This document shows positions 36,433 to 43,047 of a stretch of 43,047 nucleotides of DNA, in pieces. How positions within the stretch are numbered: position 1 is the first letter of the stretch; the number at the start of each line of letters is the position of its first letter. The position numbers and the translations under genes were made by a program. A model generated the notes under the pieces. It had not been told where the DNA came from. It searched no databases and saw nothing but the letters and a program-made list of their open reading frames with translations. This DNA is from Actinomycetota bacterium (GTDB taxonomy: Bacteria > Actinomycetota > Acidimicrobiia > Acidimicrobiales > JAMCPL01): contig JAMCPL010000024.1 in the NCBI GenBank assembly GCA_023379675.1, positions 1 through 43,047 of the forward strand. Reading direction: 5' to 3'.

Positions 36433-37388
36433 CACCCCACCCCTACCAGGTACACCAGCAATGCCAGTACCGCGATCAGGAACGACCCAGCAAGGTACTC
36501 CGTGATCTTGAACAGTCTCAGTTTGGCAAAAGAGTCATCCACGCCTGCAAATACACAACCAAGCACCAGCGCTTTTCCCAGCAGGGAGAGCACCGCCAGG
36601 AGCACAGCCATCGCACTCGTAGAACTGGCCAGTCCCCACGGCGCTACGAATACATTGATCAGGATCGTATAGAGGATCATCTGTTTCATTGCACTGCCCC
36701 ATGTAAGCAGAGCCATAGCCGGGCCCGAATGCTCGAAGGCCCTGGCTTCGTCTATCATCCCTAATTCAAGCGTACCGCTGTGCGTCTCCACCGGTATCCT
36801 GCCTGTCTCGGAGAGGACGACCAGGAAGAATGCAATCGCCGCCAGCACATGGGCCGGTGCCAGCATGGCGCTTCCCGATAATCTAATCGTAGCCGCCATC
36901 GCGTACGGAAGATCCGTCCTCGTGATGACTCCCACGGAGAACACTACAAACAGCACGATAGGCTCGCCCAGGGCGCCGAAGGACATTGCACGACTACTGC
37001 CAAGCTGTGCATAGGGAGACTGCGTATCGGCAGCACTTAGTGCAACGGCGAAACCACCCAGCCCCAAGATAAACCCGCCGCCCAGGATGTCGCCCATATA
37101 GCCGAGTGGCAACGGGAAGGATGTCAGCACTGGTATGAGCATGGGAACGATCAGGTAGCAGCAGAATGCCACCACCGGCCCGGCGATGAAAAGCGTACTG
37201 GATCCATTGGGGCGCAAGGTCTCTTTGGTGAACAACTTCCAGAGGTCATAATACGGCTGGAGTACCCGAGGCCCTCTCCGTCCCTGCAGGCGAGCCTCGA
37301 ACCTGGCGATGGCGCCACTCAGCAAAGGAGCAAGCAGCAGCACCGTCATTACCTGGATCAGCTGCACCGCATACGTGGAAAGATTCAC
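36432..37388 (-). CDS. HyfC/HycD-like membrane subunit (NuoH family)
   Basis: A 318-aa polytopic subunit that anchors the soluble arm in complex I-like enzymes. RLQGRRGPRVLQPYYDLWKL near the N-terminus and SETGRIPVETHSGTLELGMI with DEARAFEHSG in the E-channel loop are diagnostic, and the conserved acidic residues remain. The GTG at 37388 gives the standard family N-terminus and has AGGGTGG upstream; the frame also offers ATG 37430. First gene of the operon. Confidence 0.9.
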   Translation of the reverse strand: MNLSTYAVQLIQVMTVLLLAPLLSGAIARFEARLQGRRGPRVLQPYYDLWKLFTKETLRPNGSSTLFIAGPVVAFCCYLIVPMLIPVLTSFPLPLGYMGDILGGGFILGLGGFAVALSAADTQSPYAQLGSSRAMSFGALGEPIVLFVVFSVGVITRTDLPYAMAATIRLSGSAMLAPAHVLAAIAFFLVVLSETGRIPVETHSGTLELGMIDEARAFEHSGPAMALLTWGSAMKQMILYTILINVFVAPWGLASSTSAMAVLLAVLSLLGKALVLGCVFAGVDDSFAKLRLFKITEYLAGSFLIAVLALLVYLVGVG

Positions 37389-37430
37389 GGCAAAGCACCA
37401 CCCTGGCCGACCCGACATCTTGGAGGGCAT

Positions 37431-37783
37431 CCTGGACCATCAGAATATTTCCGCAACGCATAGTATCTCCGACGGATACGTACGCACTTTTGATGTCTGT
37501 ACCTGTCCAACGCTTCAACCTCTGCAAGATCGTTCCAAATAATTATGCAGAGGCCATTAGCTCACAAGGAATACCTCCATCGGGAGCGCTTTGGGCTATA
37601 CCCTCTCCTATGCTCAGTATGGCCATGCAGAAGGGCTATGACCTGTAAATACCTACGGCAAGGGAACTCACCCGCCGGAGCCTCATCCGGCTGGATACTA
37701 TTATGGCATATTTTACGATCCCGCGCAAATCATCACTGCCAACCGCCATAGGGAAAACCCTCCAAGTGCCGGATACGTGCCAG
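37431..37783. promoter_or_regulatory. intergenic region upstream of the Hyf-like operon
   Basis: 353 bp between the pgi end and the operon start, with no convincing gene. It contains an 8-bp inverted repeat (37519-37553), a 5-bp one (GTATC...GATAC, 37463-37479) and a 6-bp GC hairpin GCCGGA...TCCGGC near 37673-37690. The operon promoter should lie here. Confidence 0.45.
37519..37553. other. 8-bp perfect inverted repeat, candidate operator of the Hyf-like operon
   Basis: CCTCTGCA (37519-37526), a 19-nt AT-rich spacer, then TGCAGAGG (37546-37553). It is centred about 150 bp upstream of the preferred first start codon. The symmetry and position suit a dimeric regulator. Confidence 0.4.
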
Positions 37784-39469
37784 CTACCTGCCTCGCTGCC
37801 GCCTGTAGAGCCGTATCGACTCCGCCGTGGCAACATCCACCCCCGACACGGCAATCAGTCGATCGGCTTCCTCGCCATCCACGGTACCCGCCAGCAACGG
37901 CGCCAACCTGGCCGCCATGGCCTTGCCCAGTTCGACGCCCCACTGATCGAACGAATCGATGCCCCAGATGCATCCCTCGACAAATACGGTATGTTCGTAA
38001 AGAGCTATGAGCTGCCCCAGAACCGAAGGCGTCAGCCGGCTTGCCACGATGACGCTGCTCGGCCTACTGCCAGGCATCACCTTATGGGGGACAGTCGCCG
38101 CGGGTACACCTTCCGAAGCGACCTCTTCCGCATCCTTCCCCAGCGCCAGGACTGCCGCCTGAGCAAGGCCGTTGGCAAACAGGGTATCATGAGAGTCGCT
38201 GGGGCCTCTCGCCGCATCGCCGAAGTCTCTCGCCGGATTGCTGAACAGGATGAAGTCGGCGGGTACCAGCTTCGTACCCTGATGGAGTAGCTGGTGGAAC
38301 GCATGCTGTCCATTGGTGCCCGGCTCACCCCAGAATATCTCACCAGTCTGCATATCCACCGGAGCGCCATCCAGCTTCACTGACTTGCCGTTGGACTCCA
38401 TGGTCAGTTGCTGCAGGTAAGCAGGAAAACGAACACATCTCTCGCTGTAAGGTAATATCGCGTGAGTCTGCGCCCCATAAAAGTCGTTGTACCATACATT
38501 CAGCATCCCCTGGATAACGGGCATGTTGCTCTCGAGCGGTGCAGCAGCAAAGTGCTCGTCCATGATCCGGAACCCCGCAAGCATGTCGTTGAACGCCTCT
38601 TTGCCGATAGCTGTCATCAGGCTGAAACCGATAGCCGAATCCACGGAATACCGCCCGCCGACCCAATCCCAGAACTCCAGCATCGTAGATACATCGATAC
38701 CGAAACGCGCCACCTCTCCGGCGTTGGTCGAAACGGCTATGAAGTGACGGGCAACTGCATCTTCAGAAGACCCCAGGCCGTCAAGGAGCCACTGGCGGGC
38801 CCTGCGGGCGTTGGTCAGTGTCTCCAACGTGGTGAATGTCTTGGAACAGACCACAAATAGCGTCGCGGCAGGGTCCAGGTCAATGGTGGCCTGCCAGAGG
38901 GCGACCGGATCGACATTGGACACGAACCGGACAGTCAGCGCCGGGTCGGCATAATCCCGCAATGCCTGGTATGCCATGGCAGGGCCCAGGTCTGAGCCGC
39001 CTATGCCGATATTCACTACATTGGTGATTGGTTTACCAGTATAACCAAGCCAACGCCCCTGCCTGATAGCATCCGACAACTCCCCCATCTTTGCGAGCAC
39101 CCGATGCACCTCTGCAACCACATCCACTCCATCCACCACCAGGCTGGCACCTTGCGGCATCCTAAGTGCAACGTGCAGCACTGCGCGATCTTCTGTCGTA
39201 TTGATATGCTCGCCCCGGAACATTGCACTGGCCCGCTCGCGCAGTCCTGCCCTACGCGCCAAGTTCACGAGAAGTCTCATGGTGTCTTCTGTCACAAGGT
39301 GGCGGGAATAGTCCAGGTGCAGATCACCGGCGGAAACCTGCATGGCCGCCACTCTAACCACTCCAGCATCGCCCGCCAACAGGTTGCGTAGTCGCAAATC
39401 TTTTACGCCCTCGTAATGCTCCCGCAGGGCATGCCACTCGTCACTACTGGTGATGATCGGGAGTGCCAT
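37784..39469 (-). CDS. pgi: glucose-6-phosphate isomerase
   Basis: Interconverts glucose-6-P and fructose-6-P. A 561-aa (long-type) enzyme with [14 protein letters not shown], both family signatures ([18 protein letters not shown] region and [14 protein letters not shown]), catalytic Glu in TMESNGKSV, His in [10 protein letters not shown] and Lys in WGVELGK. The ATG at 39469 overlaps the stop of the lipoprotein gene by one base (TGATG), so the two are co-transcribed. Confidence 0.97.
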   Translation of the reverse strand: MALPIITSSDEWHALREHYEGVKDLRLRNLLAGDAGVVRVAAMQVSAGDLHLDYSRHLVTEDTMRLLVNLARRAGLRERASAMFRGEHINTTEDRAVLHVALRMPQGASLVVDGVDVVAEVHRVLAKMGELSDAIRQGRWLGYTGKPITNVVNIGIGGSDLGPAMAYQALRDYADPALTVRFVSNVDPVALWQATIDLDPAATLFVVCSKTFTTLETLTNARRARQWLLDGLGSSEDAVARHFIAVSTNAGEVARFGIDVSTMLEFWDWVGGRYSVDSAIGFSLMTAIGKEAFNDMLAGFRIMDEHFAAAPLESNMPVIQGMLNVWYNDFYGAQTHAILPYSERCVRFPAYLQQLTMESNGKSVKLDGAPVDMQTGEIFWGEPGTNGQHAFHQLLHQGTKLVPADFILFSNPARDFGDAARGPSDSHDTLFANGLAQAAVLALGKDAEEVASEGVPAATVPHKVMPGSRPSSVIVASRLTPSVLGQLIALYEHTVFVEGCIWGIDSFDQWGVELGKAMAARLAPLLAGTVDGEEADRLIAVSGVDVATAESIRLYRRQRGR

Positions 39470-40389
39470 CACAGCTGAGAGTGCTTCAGGGCTGTCTCGA
39501 ACGCCTGGGCGATCATCTTGTAGCCCTCAAAATTGGCATGGATGTCCGGGCCAGCAGGTGGTGGCACACACATCCAGGTATATACACACACCTGTGCAAC
39601 CGCCACGGGATACTTGGCGAACTTGTCGTGGAGTGACAGTGTCTTCGTCTGGGTGAATGGGACGTAGCTGGAAAACGCCGTACCGATGTGTGCAGTCAAC
39701 AATCCATATTTCTTGTATTCATTGGTCAACTCTGTATTCAACGTTTTCAATACCCCGACCGATAGCCTTGCCAGCGACTGCCCGCTAGAACCATCCAGCC
39801 ACCGGGCCAGAAATGGATCGTAAAGAGTCATACCCACCATCGTCACCTTCGGGCCCGCCGCCGCCCGGATACTGCTCAGTATCTGCGGAAGCTGGGTCTT
39901 GATTTTGTCCATTCCGGTAAGAGCGCAGGTACCCACCTGAGAAGCGGGAACATTGCCACAATTGTCGATATCGTTGGCCCCTATATCTATGGTGACAAGG
40001 CTAAGAGATTTCTGATGTGCAGTCAGGAATGAGTCCGCCTGTTTGAGCTGCGACCCGTCCTTGTAATGACAGATACCGCCGTTGACCATCGTCTTCGTGG
40101 TTTCACCTGGGCAACCGAATTCCACCAATTTCAGCCCAGGTATCTTCTTCACAAGGTATGAGTACAGATCATTGGTGTAACCCTGCCTGGAACGGTAGCC
40201 CTTCCCGGTCGAAGGGTGGGGCTGCCAACCTACCGACAGGGAGTCTCCTAGCGCCACATAATAATGGATCGGTGGCAACGTCTTCGCCTTCGACGTGGAA
40301 GAACACGCCGCCAGGGAAGCTCCCAGCAGGCCCACGGCAATTGCTCGCGCCATAAGGCCCAGTATTCTCGACTTACCTGCTGTACTCAT
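39469..40389 (-). CDS. SGNH/GDSL-hydrolase lipoprotein
   Basis: An exported esterase/lipase-type hydrolase of 306 aa. The signal peptide ends in a lipobox (SLAAC, Cys29), so it should be membrane-anchored outside the cell. Block I has Ser50 ([10 protein letters not shown]), block [10 protein letters not shown] (Asn139), and block V Asp282/His284 ([10 protein letters not shown]). Several Cys residues suggest disulfides, as in secreted actinobacterial SGNH lipases. The ATG at 40389 has AGGAGA close upstream and gives a standard lipoprotein signal; the frame extends to 40434. The substrate is unknown. Confidence 0.88.
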   Translation of the reverse strand: MSTAGKSRILGLMARAIAVGLLGASLAACSSTSKAKTLPPIHYYVALGDSLSVGWQPHPSTGKGYRSRQGYTNDLYSYLVKKIPGLKLVEFGCPGETTKTMVNGGICHYKDGSQLKQADSFLTAHQKSLSLVTIDIGANDIDNCGNVPASQVGTCALTGMDKIKTQLPQILSSIRAAAGPKVTMVGMTLYDPFLARWLDGSSGQSLARLSVGVLKTLNTELTNEYKKYGLLTAHIGTAFSSYVPFTQTKTLSLHDKFAKYPVAVAQVCVYTWMCVPPPAGPDIHANFEGYKMIAQAFETALKHSQL

Positions 40390-40483
40390 CCTGTCTCCTC
40401 TCCCGATTCTGATGCACGGGCTCCTCTCAATCACGTATCATATACGTTATGGGCAAGCAGCCACAGATCAGGAGCAAGTCGAC

Positions 40484-41479
40484 TTGCTTGTAGTCGTAGC
40501 GGCTTCAGTCATTGCAGCCATACTTTACGGCGTAGGTGCAAGCCTCCAGCGACACGGCCTCCTGCTTGCCTCTCCCACGGCCAAGATGAACCTGAAGCTG
40601 CTACCCAAGCTCCTGGTGCAGCCAGTCTGGATAGCGGGCTCGGGGCTGACCCTGGTGGGTATCGCTCTGGAATTGGTCGCTCTGCATCGCGGTTCGCTTA
40701 CCATAGTGATTCCATTGTTGGCGGCAGGCCTCGTCGTGGCCCTCGGATTCGATGCTGTCCTTACCAAGGCGCGCCTTCCCATGTCCGCTTGGCTGCTCAG
40801 CATCGTAGTCACGATCGGAACGGCTGTGTTTGTCGTGAGCGTTGGCAACGGCACCAGCCATGCCGCCAACCAGACGTACCTCTTGATCGCCGCTGTACTG
40901 GCCATCCTGATGACCTCCCTGCTATGGCTGCTGCCCGGTCTCGACGATCGCGAACCCTGGCTGATGGGGTCCGGAGCAGCGGTGGTGCTGGCCATATCGA
41001 CCGCGCTGGCCAAGGGAGCGATCGCCAATGGCATACTCCCCGCTCTGGTCAACTGGGACACCTATGCTGCGCTCGTAATAGGGTTGGCCGGTGGCGTACT
41101 GCTCCAGCATGCATTCAAGTCCGGGCCGCTGGCCAAGTCGCTGCCCGCCAACACGGTCGTTCAGCCAGTAGCCGGCATACTGGTGGGTATATGGTGTTTC
41201 AGCGAGCAATTCGGAGCCGGCGCTACGAAAATCGCGCTCGCCACAGGTTCGCTCGCCATCACTCTCGTCGCGTTGTGGATGCTTTCGAAAAGTGTGGCCG
41301 GCGCCGTACCCAATCCACATGAAGATGTCGAAGCCGGCTCACGTGAAGATACCGAGGGGACTCCTACCAATATAGCCGGGGAGCCGTCATCCGTCATCCT
41401 GCCTAGCTCAGAGGCACCCAACAAAGATGGTTCCAGCCATATCGCAGGACAAGCAGCTCCAACCCGTACATGGCCTTGA
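40484..41479 (+). CDS. DMT-like multi-TM membrane transporter
   Basis: About 331 aa with nine to ten hydrophobic helices in two similar halves, ending in a hydrophilic Glu/Ser/Pro-rich tail (about 80 aa). ASVIAAILYGVGASLQRHGL at the start and the loop spacing resemble DMT (EamA/NIPA-like) permeases. I choose the TTG at 40484 because AGGAG (40470-40474) lies 9 nt upstream and translation then starts at the first helix. The frame is open back to 40295, but that would overlap the divergent lipoprotein gene. Substrate unknown. Confidence 0.78.
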   Translation: MLVVVAASVIAAILYGVGASLQRHGLLLASPTAKMNLKLLPKLLVQPVWIAGSGLTLVGIALELVALHRGSLTIVIPLLAAGLVVALGFDAVLTKARLPMSAWLLSIVVTIGTAVFVVSVGNGTSHAANQTYLLIAAVLAILMTSLLWLLPGLDDREPWLMGSGAAVVLAISTALAKGAIANGILPALVNWDTYAALVIGLAGGVLLQHAFKSGPLAKSLPANTVVQPVAGILVGIWCFSEQFGAGATKIALATGSLAITLVALWMLSKSVAGAVPNPHEDVEAGSREDTEGTPTNIAGEPSSVILPSSEAPNKDGSSHIAGQAAPTRTWP

Positions 41480-41550
41480 CTCGCGTGCCAGCATCATCGC
41501 CTCGAACACACAACCACCCCCTGACCTGAGCTGTTAGCCAGGGGCGTAAG

Positions 41551-41566
41551 CACGCCAACTGGCGTG
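41551..41566. other. GC-rich hairpin after the DMT-like gene
   Basis: CACGCC-AACT-GGCGTG. There is no T-run, so it is only a possible terminator stem. Imperfect copies of CTGTTAnCCAG flank it. Confidence 0.3.
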
Positions 41567-41612
41567 AGCGCGCTGTTACCAGCGGGATAAGGCGCTAGGA
41601 TATGTCGTATGC

Positions 41613-41626
41613 GTTACATACGTAAC
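41613..41626. promoter_or_regulatory. palindrome upstream of the flavodoxin gene
   Basis: GTTAC-ATAC-GTAAC inside a longer symmetric stretch (about 41602-41634) immediately before the flavodoxin ribosome binding site. It could be an operator or overlap the promoter. Confidence 0.4.
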
Positions 41627-41653
41627 ACATAACGCGAAATAAGGAGGTACATC

Positions 41654-42079
41654 ATGAATGTACTGGTTGTGTATGAGAGTAGAGGTGGGCGCACAAAGAA
41701 GGTTGCGCAATCCATCAGCAAAGATGCAAGCGACAAGGGACACGCGGCAACTGTGAAACCAATAGCGGAGACCTCTTCAGATGAGATTACGGCGGCGGAC
41801 TGCATCATTGTTGGAACATGGGTGGAGGGATTCATTCTATTCGGCGTACATCCCGCACGTGCAACATCCAGCTGGATATCGGCTTTGCCCTCTCTTACGG
41901 GAAAGAGCGTCTCTGTATTCTGCACCTACGCTGTCAACCCTCGGAACTCCCTGGACGAGTTGAAACACGGCCTTGAATCCCGTGGAGCAAAGATTGGGGC
42001 AAGCCAGGCTTTCCACAGATCACGCACAGAGGAGAAAATAGGGACATTCGTCGATGCCGCTCTAAGCGTCGCCATGTAG
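41654..42079 (+). CDS. flavodoxin family protein
   Basis: A 141-aa FMN-binding electron carrier by similarity. The N-terminal strand and phosphate loop read MNVLVVYESRGGRTKKVA; IIVGTWVEGF and VSVFCTYAVNP correspond to the two FMN-flanking loops. The start is supported by AAGGAGG at about 41640-41646. It would shuttle electrons in the cytoplasm; the partner is not evident. The next gene starts 2 bp after its stop. Confidence 0.88.
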   Translation: MNVLVVYESRGGRTKKVAQSISKDASDKGHAATVKPIAETSSDEITAADCIIVGTWVEGFILFGVHPARATSSWISALPSLTGKSVSVFCTYAVNPRNSLDELKHGLESRGAKIGASQAFHRSRTEEKIGTFVDAALSVAM

Positions 42080-42081
42080 AT

Positions 42082-43047
42082 ATGCTTCGTATATCGTACT
42101 GGGCACGGCAAGCATATCCGACGCGCGGGATACGGCTGGGAATTGTTATCGCCCTGGTTGCGCTCCTGGCATACGCAGTTGCACCCGGACCTCACCCCGG
42201 CTCCCTGCCTGGCGACATCCATTTCTCGTCGGCCAATAACCCAATTTCGCCAACTTGGTCATCTCCGCAGCAGGTCGACCCCGGCGGAGGTGGCGTTACG
42301 TCTGTATCATGCCCATCGGCATCATTCTGCATGGCTGCAGATGCAATCGGGGACGCTCTCTATTTCCAGGGATCCACCTGGACCACTCCAGAACAGGTTG
42401 ACCCAGGTGCCGGCATCTCCTCGGTATCGTGCCCATCAGCATCATTCTGCATGGCGGTGGACAATGCGGGCAATGCACTTGACTGGAACGGATCGGTCTG
42501 GTCGAAGCCGGCCGGTGTGGACTCCACATATCTCTCCTCGGTATCGTGCCCATCAGCATCATTCTGCATGGCGGTGGACAATGCGGGCAATGCACTTGAC
42601 TGGAACGGATCGGTCTGGTCGAAGCCGGCCGGTGTGGACTCCACATATCTCTCCTCGGTATCGTGCCCATCGCCGTCATTCTGCATGGCGGTGGACAATG
42701 CGGGCAATGCACTTGACTGGAACGGATCGGTCTGGTCGAAGCCGTCGCAGATCGTAAACGGTGCCGCCCTATCCTCCATATCGTGCCCATCAGCATCATT
42801 CTGCATGGCGGTGGACACGGCTGGAGACGCGATAAGCTACACTGGTACAGCCTGGTCATCCCCGGTGTCGATGGACTCCGCAGGCAACGGTCTTTCTGTT
42901 TCGTGCCGACTCTCAGGATCCTGTGTCGCAGTTGACAGCTCAGGCAATGCGATTGTCTACAACGGTGTATCCTGGTCTACGCCTTCCTCCGTAGACACAA
43001 GTGGATTCAGCTCCGTATCGTGTGGCTCGGTGGAGTCATGTGTTGGG
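42082..43047 (+). CDS. secreted Cys-pair repeat protein (SVSCP...FC repeats), incomplete at right edge
   Basis: The frame is open to the window end (322 codons visible). An N-terminal hydrophobic segment (about residues 20-33, GIVIALVALLAYAVA) is a signal peptide or anchor. Then come repeats of 39-40 aa: SVSCPSASFCMAVD, G-N-A/D-A-L, Y/W-x-G, W-S-x-P, V/ID. At least six units are visible. The spacing suggests beta-propeller blades, each stapled by a C-x6-C disulfide. Such repeats occur in exported actinobacterial proteins of unknown function. Units 2-4 are nearly identical in DNA. A degenerate relative lies at 5.1 kb. Confidence 0.8.
   Translation, partial: MLRISYWARQAYPTRGIRLGIVIALVALLAYAVAPGPHPGSLPGDIHFSSANNPISPTWSSPQQVDPGGGGVTSVSCPSASFCMAADAIGDALYFQGSTWTTPEQVDPGAGISSVSCPSASFCMAVDNAGNALDWNGSVWSKPAGVDSTYLSSVSCPSASFCMAVDNAGNALDWNGSVWSKPAGVDSTYLSSVSCPSPSFCMAVDNAGNALDWNGSVWSKPSQIVNGAALSSISCPSASFCMAVDTAGDAISYTGTAWSSPVSMDSAGNGLSVSCRLSGSCVAVDSSGNAIVYNGVSWSTPSSVDTSGFSSVSCGSVESCVG
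42421..42774. repeat. three 117-120-bp tandem coding repeats
   Basis: Units start at 42421, 42538 and 42655 (117-bp period); a fourth more divergent unit starts at 42775. The first three are nearly identical at the DNA level, including synonymous sites, so copy number may vary between strains. Confidence 0.88.

Noticed and set aside
37673-37690. Rho-independent terminator after pgi
   Set aside because: A 6-bp GC hairpin without a T-tract on the minus strand.
42143-42757. 204-codon plus-strand frame in the repeat region
   Set aside because: Out of frame with the signal peptide and Cys-pair repeats; Arg/His-rich composition typical of a shifted frame.
42296-42859. Minus-strand frames across the tandem repeats at the right end
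   Set aside because: They only mirror the repeats of the plus-strand secreted protein, whose frame has a signal segment and Cys pairs.
42421-42880. Possible CRISPR array
   Set aside because: The 117-bp periodicity is coding and in-frame, without short repeats and unique spacers.

Overview
The window looks like the chromosome of an actinobacterium (Actinomycetota) of moderate GC content, possibly a deep-branching class such as Acidimicrobiia. The phylum call rests on several traits: a GTP-type PEP carboxykinase, a PdtaR-like ANTAR regulator next to polA (a mycobacterial-type neighbourhood), MurA with Asp in place of the active-site Cys, a DNA polymerase I with Tyr at the ddNTP-discriminating position, menC (menaquinone), and a GAF/HisKA_3 kinase. 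The class is a guess.

Layout. 1-7.1 kb is an accessory region. It holds a repeat-rich secreted protein, an IS3 fragment, a zinc-ribbon/membrane/cyclophilin protein, a graveyard of IS and repeat-protein fragments (about 5.04-5.7 kb), and a tyrosine recombinase beside a CAU-anticodon tRNA. 7.2-16.1 kb carries an MFS transporter divergent from murA, then polA, an ANTAR response regulator, a small coiled-coil protein and menC on the minus strand, then tRNA-Leu(CAA). 16.1-23.3 kb carries a Suv3-type RNA helicase and a fatty-acid synthesis cluster (fabD, fabG, acpP, fabF) followed by an ABC1/UbiB-family gene. 23.5-29.2 kb carries an HD-GYP response regulator converging on a GAF histidine kinase, then thiL and pckG. 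29.3-37.4 kb is a six-gene operon for a membrane complex related to hydrogenase-4/complex I. 37.8-43 kb carries pgi with an SGNH-hydrolase lipoprotein, a multi-TM transporter, a flavodoxin and the start of a secreted protein built from Cys-pair repeats.

The most interesting system is the hydrogenase-4-like operon. Its small subunit (NuoB/HyfI family) contains no cysteine at all: the four ligands of the N2 iron-sulfur cluster are Asp, Val, Asp and Asp. Its large subunit (NuoD/HycE family) has lost both Cys pairs that bind NiFe. The antiporter-like membrane subunits keep their key Glu and Lys residues. It therefore looks like an ion-translocating complex whose soluble arm is redox-silent, a step beyond the known energy-converting-hydrogenase-related (Ehr) complexes that lack only the NiFe ligands. 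A 44-codon ORF is tucked in the operon with an ATGA overlap.

A second theme is that several conserved enzymes (MurA, PolA, FabG, one antiporter subunit) carry low-complexity Gly/Ser/Pro/Ala insertions in surface loops or linkers. A third is a fossil of the Cys-pair repeat family at 5.1 kb, related to the intact gene at the right edge.
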